Assembly: GCA_963682025.1 (NCBI GenBank)
Contig: OY821518.1
Location: forward strand, 230,225,848 to 230,289,847
Origin: Cordilura impudica
Taxonomy: Eukaryota; Arthropoda; Insecta; Diptera; Scathophagidae
Direction of reading: 5' to 3'
Length of the DNA stretch: 64,000 bases
This document shows positions 56,539 through 64,000 of the stretch, piece after piece. The position numbers were made by a program, and so were the translations under genes. A model generated the notes under the pieces. It did not search any database. It had not been told where the DNA came from and saw only the letters and a program-made list of their open reading frames with translations. Within the stretch, counting starts at the first letter, position 1, and every line of letters begins with the position of its first letter.

Positions 56539-58726
56539 ACTGTAAAATGTAACATGTAGATATGGTAACTCGATGCCAAAGATTCAAAAGGAGTATTTTA
56601 TTTAATATCAAACAATCGGTTAACTAGTTTGCCTACAATTTGATTTGAAAGAGGATATTTTCCAAAAAAAATTTGCGACTTTTTCTAAAAGCTAAAAAAA
56701 TTCCAACTTTGAGGAGTTCTATCATCCATAATCTTTATCCGATTTTAAAACCGTTTATAAATTCTTAATCTGTGAGAAATCCTCTATCCTATACATTTAT
56801 TCACGGCCCTATGTTCCTCTTAGGAATTAAAGGATTTAATACATATACATTCATTGATTTTACTGAATGCTTCTATCAAATTTTTTATTTTTACCACGCT
56901 ATTTGGGGAAAGGTACCGCTGTGCGTCGTTCGACATTGTGGGAACGAAGGCGTTTTAATCGGAGCCGAGGTTGAAAAGGGCTTCAAAGTCGAGGCTTCCA
57001 CAGCTGTCGTAGTTGCCACGACTGGAGATGGTGAAACTGTCTGAGAAAGGACAGTCTCAATAGCAAGTATAACTTCCATATACCTTATTGGTGTCATTGT
57101 TGGACTAGCAACGGCTGCATGAGAAGTTGTAGTCTACGAAATCTCCATAACATCCTTATAATTGTTTTTTTGTCCCCCTAATGTGTCCGTCACTTGCCAT
57201 TATGACACTACCTAAACACCACGAAGTCGGAGGTAGATTTTCATGTTTGATTGCATTCCGGATATTGCCATGTATATCGAGATGCCTCTGCAGGTATAAA
57301 CTGCCAATACAAAACCCTGAATGCCTTAAATAGAACACACTGCAATCTGATTTTCCTTAAGAAAATATTAAAATCCTCCTGAAATTCACGCGATGCGCCT
57401 ATAAAATGTGTGCCATTATCCGAAAATATAGTTTAAGAGCAACCTCAAGATATAAAACTGTGAAAAGCAGATAAGAAAGTGTACGTCGATAAATCAGATG
57501 TGGCTTCTAAATGCGAAGCACACAAAAATACAAACGGAGCCCTTCGTTATCCTGTAAGCTCTGCCAGTAAAACTTTTGATGTCAAGGGGACCAGCAAAAT
57601 CAACGCCCGTTGTCATAAAGGGTTTATCAAGAGTGGTTCTTTCCAGAGGCAGAGCCGACATAATTTGCGGCAAGATAATTTACGGTCAATAATACACCGT
57701 TTACAATGACCAATGCGAAGGTTTGGCCAATTTTCTTTTAAATATGAGTTGGATTGTAAACGATGGTAAATTACTAAATTACCTGAAATGTTTAGCAAGT
57801 ACCAATGTTTCGACTATAAGGGATGAATCTAGGTTGGAGCCAATTTTCAGTCATTAACTCCTGAAATTGTCAGGGAATTCTGCAAACGTTCAGAAATGAT
57901 CGATGCTTCAGCAGCTAAGGACCCGGGCTGGTTATGTAGTACCCTGATACATAACATTCATCATAGCCGTTCCCAAAACTCCTACTTTGCGCGGTATGAA
58001 ATCTTGACGATTTGTGCCATGATTAGCGTTCGAAGATGATCCGATTTCCGGTACAGAGTTAAAAAGTCGAAAGACAGATACCGAACTAACACCAGAATTC
58101 AACCGATTAGTATCTTTAGATACCATCAGAAAGAGATCCAAATCCTTTCAGAGTGATAAATCTGATGTCTCTTTTATACTCTGTTCACACAGGGTAATGG
58201 TTTGCGGAGGTAACCATTGAATACAAACGTTTATTCCGCGATGTAAAGTTTTTAATCCTGACAAGTTTTCTTATCAAGAAAGGCAAAAGAGCGATTTTAG
58301 CTGGTGATTTACCAATCTACGTGGATTATCATATGCACCCCCCATGTTACGTCAAGCAACATCAAAACCTTGATTAGTGAGAGGACATTTCGAAACAATT
58401 TCCCGAGCTTCGCTACTAGTTTTCCGAACTAAATGGCATAACCGCTCAATATTGCTAAGTCGAGAGTCGTTAATATAAACTGTTGTAAACGATCCATAAA
58501 AGTGGGACAAGAAATATAATCACTCTTAAAAACGTCGGTATGGCGGAAGCGTCAAATTATGACAAAAATTGTCAGATGAGTTGAAGTTTACAATCGAAAC
58601 ATGAGACTGTTCTTTCGGATTTGCGTTGGATTTAAAACGATGTAATCGTTCATTAATTTTAGATAAACAATTAACGTACGCTTTAAAACTGACTTCATAT
58701 TTCGCTTCAGTCACGTCAACGTCCGC
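56539..58726 (-). mobile_element. BEL/Pao retrotransposon remnant with RT and RNase H deleted
   Basis: Minus-strand pieces in order from high to low: Gag-like NDSRLSNIERLCHLVRK and NPRRLVNHQLKSLF; protease-like MMNVMYQGTT and EASIISERLQNSLT; integrase-like TTGVDFAGPLDIKSFTGRA, SDNGTHFIGASREFQEDF-type sequence (in pieces across frames) and a C-terminal LPPTSWCLGSVIMASDGHIR. These fit BEL/Pao Gag-PR-IN ('LSNVEKF..L', 'D.GSEASFI', 'GVDFAGP', 'L.W.LGRV....DG.iR'). RT and RNase H, expected between protease and integrase, are missing. Many stops. No LTR pair was recognised; TGTTACATTTTACA at the left edge might be an LTR end. Confidence 0.65.
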
Positions 58727-59115
58727 CGACTATACGATATACGGTCCAACAACTAATTCGATATAGAAAATAAGCATAAACCAAATTTGAGTGGCATTGT
58801 TATAAATTTTTTTGGCTGCAGATATGAAAAAGATCATATCTGATGCTATATTTATATGGGGACTTGGTCGAAATATGGACCGATCCTGACCATGTTTGGT
58901 AAAGTCACTTACATTTTGAGAAAATATATACAAACCAAATTTGAGAAAAACCTGTCCAATATTCTTGTTTTTTGATAGATTTAAGTGAAGATGGGGAAGC
59001 AGCTCTATATGGGGCAAATGACTAAGAATTATCCTATAGCAATTATTTTTGGACTACTGATTATTGGATATAATAAACACATACAAACCCAATTTCATTC
59101 AGCTTTATATGATAA
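58727..59115 (-). mobile_element. HINE-A fragment, left part (split by a Helitron)
   Basis: Minus orientation from the hairpin remnant CGACTATACGATA to TTTATATGATAA; resumes after the Helitron at 60654-60706 (ATCTTATGGCAATTTATGTC). Confidence 0.65.
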
Positions 59116-60653
59116 CTAGATGTAACCCGGTGTGCTTCGCTACACCCTCTCCCTTCCCCCCGAATCGTTATGAAAGGGCTCACGCAAAGTCCCAAGGCTC
59201 TCACTAATACAGGAATTTAGATATATCACATTTAATATTAAGTTTGTGTAGAGGTGCCACGTGCATTTGTCCAATCCCGCCCATTTTTTGTCTGACTACT
59301 CACGTTAATAATAGATGACCTGCGACAAATTTGCAAAGCTTTCTGTATCATATTATTATATATGATACTTAAAATTTACTTTGTATGGGAGGTGCCACGC
59401 CCGCTAAAAATATTTAAAAAAAATTACAGCCTGTAATATATCAGCAGTAAGACCCTGTGAAAATTTCAGGAAGGTCAGATGATTATTTACGGGGATTACC
59501 TCCTACAAACGAACAAACAAACAAACACATATAACCTCTTTATTGTGTTAGTATAGATTATTAGCATAGATTTTTTATTCGAATACTTGCTGATATACAA
59601 TGTTTTTTGGTTTTTTCATTCGGTACAACAATTATCAGATTTCTCGGCGTTCCTACCCTGGAGCGAGGAACATGTAGCTGCCTATGAGAAGAAGATGGAT
59701 TATCAAAATTAGATCTGGCAACACAACTATTGGCCTTGAACTTAGCGATATATTTCCACGACAAATCACACTGATAACTAATGTACTTAACAAAAGACTG
59801 TTGCTTTCGTAGTACTTCATATTATTTATATAGCAGGTGTCACACCCACTAATCCCATCCCGCCCAATTTTTATTGGACTACTCACATTAATATCTGATG
59901 GACTCATGCAAAATGTTGAGTCTTTCCCTTTCATAGAACACCAGTTAGATATCTACTTTGCATGGGCGGTGCTACGCCCACTGCTATGATCACGCCCATT
60001 TTTTTCTTCGACTAATCATACAAAGAACCTATGGGCTCATGCAAAGTCACAAAGCCCTCTCGTTCACAGTACTCCAGATATATGACATTAAATAGTTACT
60101 TTGCATGGGGAGTGCCACGCCCATTGGTGTAAACCCGCCAATTTTTTTTGGCAGACTACTCATACTTAAATCTGATGGTGTCGTGCAAAGTGTCAAAGCT
60201 TCCCTTTTTTAATACACCAGTTATATGATATCATATATTTACTTTGTACTGCCCATTTTATGTCCGACTGCTCACATTAATAATAGGTGACACCAGACTA
60301 ATTTGAAAAGCTCTCTCTATCACAGTACTCGAGATATATAATATTGAATTATTACTTGTATGGGAGGTACCACGCCCACTTGCCCGATCCCGCCCATTTC
60401 CGGCGTAGCTACTAATATTAACAATAGGTGACCTCACACAAATTTGCAAAGCTCTCCCTATCATAATACTCAATATATGTATATGATATTAAAAATTTAC
60501 TTTGTGTGGGAGGTGCCACGCCCACTAAGAATATTTAAAAAATTATAGCCTATAGCACTACCCATATCCGCAGTAAGACTCTGTGAAAATTTCAGGAATA
60601 TCGCTTGGGTAGTTACGGAGATTACCTCCTACAAACAAACAAACAAACAAACA
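59116..60653 (-). mobile_element. Helitron composite, second copy
   Basis: Same plan as 24326-26178: 3' end GGGTTACATCTAG at 59116 and an internal 5'-end-like TCTATACTAACAC at 59557, then helicase remnant, CACGCCCA boxes and an ACAAACAAACAAACAAAC tract. The true 5' end after that tract is lost. Inserted in a HINE-A. Confidence 0.65.
59561..59764 (-). pseudogene. Helitron helicase C-terminal remnant
   Basis: An open minus frame shows SSSHRQLHVPRSRVGTPRNL and IIVVPNEKTKKHC, homologous to 24812-24945 but with Gln-Leu-His-Val-Pro-Arg-Ser-Arg in place of the motif VI core QLYVACSR. Too short to function. Confidence 0.65.
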
Positions 60654-60706
60654 CACATCTTATGGCAATTTATGTCGATTTCATAGCGGTCATTTGTATG
60701 GGGACT
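60654..60706 (-). mobile_element. HINE-A fragment, right part
   Basis: ATCTTATGGCAATTTATGTC through GTATGGGGACTT continues the copy at 58727-59115. Confidence 0.5.
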
Positions 60707-60815
60707 TGGTTAGGTTAGGTTGAAAAAGAGCAGCCATGTATACACATAGCTCATATCCGCTTTTCCCGGATATACACTTAAGCCAGAAAGTCGGCTTATT
60801 GTGCGCTCTACAAAC
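60707..60815. repeat. Short repeat starting with GGTTAGGTTAGG
   Basis: GGTTAGGTTAGGTTG followed by about 90 bp of non-coding sequence ending near TTGTGCGCTC. Similar short repeats are, from memory, widespread in higher flies. The start resembles the insect telomere unit but has under three units and flies lack TTAGG telomeres. Confidence 0.35.
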
Positions 60816-60829
60816 AAACAAACATACAA

Positions 60830-61117
60830 ACATACCAACCCAATTTGACTGAGATATGTATGATAATTTGGATCTTATGGCAATTTATGTCGATTTAATA
60901 GGGGTCATTTGTATGGGGGCTAGGTCTGAACATGGACCGAATTTCACCAATTTCAATAGCGTTCATCAAAATATATTCATATTTGCGACCTGTAGTTTGA
61001 CGGACATCGCTAAATCGACTCAGAAAGTGATTCTGAGTCGATCGGTATAATAAAAGATGGGTCTATTTTTGGTAGTTACAAACAGCAGCACAAAGTCATT
61101 ATACCCAATGGTGGTAT
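60830..61117 (-). mobile_element. HINE-A fragment with internal deletions
   Basis: Minus orientation, 5' half only; the GTCY block is reduced to GACGGACATC; ends at GGTGGTATAGGGTT. Confidence 0.65.
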
Positions 61118-61165
61118 AGGGTTAAATTCGGCTATGCCGAATATTTGATACCCTCCACCTGCGTT
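61118..61165 (-). mobile_element. HINE-B 3' terminus fused to HINE-A
   Basis: AAATTCGGC-TAT-GCCGAAT hairpin followed by GATACCCTCCACC, the HINE-B 3' end in minus orientation. The join falls in the shared TATAGGGT-like region, suggesting recombination between families. Confidence 0.5.
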
Positions 61166-61379
61166 TTAAACTCGATATTACAACAAATGTTGGGTACGGC
61201 TACCACTTTAAAACTGTTTAATGAAACTTTAAATTCGAATACCAATTAAATTTAAAGTTAATTGCTTTTCTTGTTGGCCAGTTCCTATTAGAAATTCTTG
61301 TTATAAAAAACAATGGTAGTGTAATGTAGTACATGGAGTGACCTAACAATGGAAAACAGGTTTTTTGGATTTGAAACCA

Positions 61380-62285
61380 ATTTTATTCTTCAACGTAATC
61401 TCCGTTAAGTGAAATGCACTTCTCCTAACGGTCCTCTTACATCTTGATATCCTTGAAAAATTACGATTTGTCAAACTCTTCAAAATAGGCTTCCGCCTCT
61501 GATATGACTTCTTCATTTGTGGAAAATCTCTTTGTTTTAAAGTTAAGAAACAAATAATAATCGCTGAGGGCCAGATCTGGAGAATACGGAGGGTGGGGAA
61601 ACAATTCGTAATATGAAGACTTCAATTTTTCTGAAGCCAAAAAAGATGAATGATGGTTCGTCCAATCTGACCAATAACTCAACATAGTACTTGGCAGTTA
61701 TTGTTTCTGATTTCTCCAAGTAATCAATAAATAATATACCACGGGCAACCCAAAAAACACTGCACATTACCTTTCCAGCTGATTGTTGAGTCTTTGGCCG
61801 GCTTTCGCATGCTTGTAAGCACTCCGAAGACTGTCTATTGGACTCCGTTGTATAATAATAAATCCACGTTTCATCCATTGTTATATGTAAATCGATGTAA
61901 AAATTCAGTTGAATGTAATGTACTTAAAAAATCCCTAAATCATACTTTGAATCATGGACATGTTTCAGTTTTTATTCAGCAGATAAAAATCGAGGCACCC
62001 ATCGCTCTGTTGAAATCTCTATGACGCCAGCAATCTCATTCACTCACTCATCCTGATGCACTTTTCTTACGTTTTATTCGGTAACTGCCTCATTTGAACG
62101 ACCAAGACGATCTGCATCATTTGTGCTCGTACGACCACGTTTAAATTCGGAATACCACGTGTTAACCATTGAAAATGACAGCGAAGATTCACCGTAATGT
62201 TTATCAATCCCTTCTTTGGCTTTGACAGTATTTTTTCCCACCAAAAAAACAATGTTTAATCAAAACACGAAACTCCTTGCAATCC
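61380..62285 (-). pseudogene. Mariner transposase relic (DD34D type), frameshifted
   Basis: ATG at 62285 opens MDCKEFRVLIKHCFLVGKNT and ALDKH-like HTH sequence (TWYSEFKRGRTSTNDADR). Then come MDETWIYYYTTESNRQS (first catalytic Asp), GKVMCSVFWVARGILFIDYL, a decayed second block (WTNHHSSF, where HDNAPAH is usual, so the second Asp is lost) and PPYSPDLALSDYYLF (third). Frameshifts at about 61680 and 61890. The end EAYFEEFDKS is close to 61465. The left end is cut by the HINE at 62310. TIRs not identified. Confidence 0.75.
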
Positions 62286-62309
62286 ATTTTTCTCAAACTT
62301 CTTCATTTT

Positions 62310-63093
62310 TATACCCTATACCACTATGTGGTTTGGGTATAATGACTTTGTGCTGCTGTTTGTAACAACCAAAAATATTTGACCTAGACCCATCTTTAAT
62401 TATACCGATCGAATCAGAATCACTTTCTGAGTTGATTTAACAATTTCCGTCCGTCCGTCCGTCCGTCCGTCTGTGTGTCCATGTAAACCTTGTAATCAAA
62501 CTGCAGGTCGCAAATATGAATATATTTTGATGAAATTTGGTATATAAGCTTTTATCGGCCATGGGATGAATGCTATTGAAATTGGTGAGAATCGGTCCAT
62601 GTTCAGACCTAGCCCCCATACAAATTACCCCTATGAAATCGACATAAATTGTCATAAGATCCAAATTGTCATATAGATCTTACTCAAGTTGGGTTTATAT
62701 GCGTTCATTACATCCATTAATGAGTACTCCAAAAATTATACCTGTGGCCCCATAAAGAGCTGCTTCCCGATTTTCACTTAAATCTATTAAAAAACAAAAA
62801 TATTGCACTGATTCTTCTCAAATTTTGTTTGTATATATTTTTACAAAATACAAGAGACTTTACCAAACATGATCAGGATCGGTCCATTTTTGGACCTAGT
62901 CCCCATATAGATATAGCATCCGATATGAACTTTTTCATATCTGCAGCCAAAAAAATTAATAAAAATCCCACTCAAATTTGGTTTTTGCTTATTTTCTATG
63001 TCCAGTTAGTTGGGCCTAAGAGATAGGGTTTCTAAACGCATGGTATAGGGATCGTATAGTCGGTCTAGACCGACTATAATTTTCTTACTTGTT
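62310..63093 (+). mobile_element. HINE-A, full length
   Basis: TATACCCTATACCAC start, (GTCC)n at 62447-62470, hairpin with perfect half-sites, TTTTCTTACTTGTTT end. 784 bp. Confidence 0.85.
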
Positions 63094-63094
63094 T

Positions 63095-63312
63095 AGTTTT
63101 AATTTTTAATTTTTAATTTTTAATTTTTAATTTTTAATTTTTAATTTTTAATTTTTAATTTTTAATTTTTAATTTTTAATTTTTAATTTTTAATTTTTAA
63201 TTTTTAATTTTTAATTTTTAATTTTTAATTTTTAATTTTTAATTTTTAATTTTTAATTTTTAATTTTTAAATTTTAATTTTTAATTTTTAATTTTTCATT
63301 TTTAATTTTTAA
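63095..63312. repeat. (AATTTTT)n heptamer array
   Basis: About 30 near-perfect TTTTTAA units directly after the HINE-A 3' end; one unit has an extra A near 63270 and one reads TTTTTCA near 63295. Confidence 0.9.
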
Positions 63313-63313
63313 T

Positions 63314-64000
63314 TATACGCTCCACTCCAGTGTCCAGAGGATATATTATAAGTTTGTCATTCCGTTTGTAATAATTAGAAAAAAAATTTTGGACCCCATA
63401 AAATATACATATTTGTGATCCTTATAACAACCGGAGTTGATATGGCGATGTCCGTCTGTCTGTCTGTCCGTCTGTGGAAATCACGATGACGGCATCAATC
63501 GGGCAGCTAGGATGCTCGTTGACATAAAAAATGATTCACTAACATCCTGAGCAGTTTGCTGTTTAAAATCGTCGAAATCGGTCGATTAGAGCTCGAGATT
63601 TGAATGAAGAACTAAAAAAAAATTTAAAAAAATATAATTTTCTATGTTGTTCTTTCACGATCAGGCCCTAAATAGGATAGCTAAGGTGATCATTTTTAGT
63701 GAGAATAATTCACCAAATTCATGGGAAGATTTCTATTTCAAAAATCATTCAAATCGGTGGAACAGGTCCAGGGAAATCTCTGAAAAAGTAAAAAAATGAA
63801 AAACATGATGTTTCTATATTGTTCTTGTTGTTATTCTAAATGTTGTATTGTTGTCATAGATGGACTTGTTGTTTTTGTGGTCGTTGTGGTAATAATATAA
63901 TAAAAACTAACCCTTTGTACATTTTTTTTATCAACTCTGTAGAAAAATTTAAAAGTTCCATTGTTTTGGCATCACTAAAAAAATTTATTATATCATTTCT
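63314..64000 (+). mobile_element. HINE-B copy 3, 5' part (continues beyond the window)
   Basis: TATACGCTCCACTCCAGTG start and GTCY block at 63450-63472; follows the order of HINE-B copies 1 and 2 up to the window end (GGCATCACTAAAAAAATTTA). Confidence 0.65.

Noticed and set aside
60707..60721. TTAGG-like telomeric sequence
   Set aside because: Under three units, inside a repeat, and flies do not use TTAGG telomeres.
1..64000. tRNA, rRNA genes or CRISPR arrays
   Set aside because: None seen on either strand by eye; no cloverleaf arms with conserved GGTTCGA-type loops were noticed.

Overview
The window looks like repeat-dense, AT-rich nuclear DNA from a dipteran fly, possibly a calyptrate. 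The grounds are the abundance of DINE-1/HINE-type (Helentron-associated) elements carrying a (GTCY)n microsatellite, an I-clade LINE, canonical Helitrons, several mariner lineages including the DD41D (rosa) type known from tephritids, a Penelope-like element, a BEL/Pao relic and a long LTR with a tRNA-Lys primer site. No ordinary, fully readable host gene is present. Two minus-strand loci could be host-type genes: an intron-containing 471-codon frame (44562-46081) of an uncharacterised protein family, and a short candidate first coding exon (51478-51616).

Layout. 1-4.6 kb: LINE ORF1 fragment, HINE copies, a Helitron 3' end and a mariner relic. 4.65-11.55 kb: a minisatellite-bearing Helitron split by a nearly full-length but mutated I-clade LINE (4968-11017, 11-bp target duplication), itself split by a HINE. 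11.55-15.9 kb: an inverted HINE pair, a hAT element inserted in an older hAT gene, a short Helitron and a Tc1-like fragment. 16-28 kb: two copies of a ~3 kb HINE family (B) in opposite orientation, one with a Helitron inside, with a HINE-A copy and several MITEs in and between them. 29.5-31.4 kb: Penelope-like reverse transcriptase cut off by a HINE. 31.5-41.5 kb: a decayed minus-strand LINE broken by a Penelope 3' fragment with a hammerhead ribozyme motif, a 2198-bp LTR-like element, a composite DD41D mariner and a second, intact DD41D mariner. 44.5-46.1 kb: the spliced gene. 47.6-63.1 kb: HINE-A copies, Helitrons, a BEL/Pao remnant and a mariner relic. 63.1-64 kb: a heptamer array and the 5' part of a third HINE-B.

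Almost all coding sequence belongs to mobile elements, and almost all of it is broken. The exception is the rosa-type transposase (40307-41392), which is intact inside a complete 1306-bp element with matching TIRs and a TA duplication. Nesting gives a relative chronology: the decayed LINE, the older hAT and the minisatellite Helitron are oldest; the LTR element, the mariners and the I-clade LINE came later; HINE-A copies are among the youngest insertions. Positions and family calls come from reading the sequence by eye; copy similarities are estimates and no database search was run.
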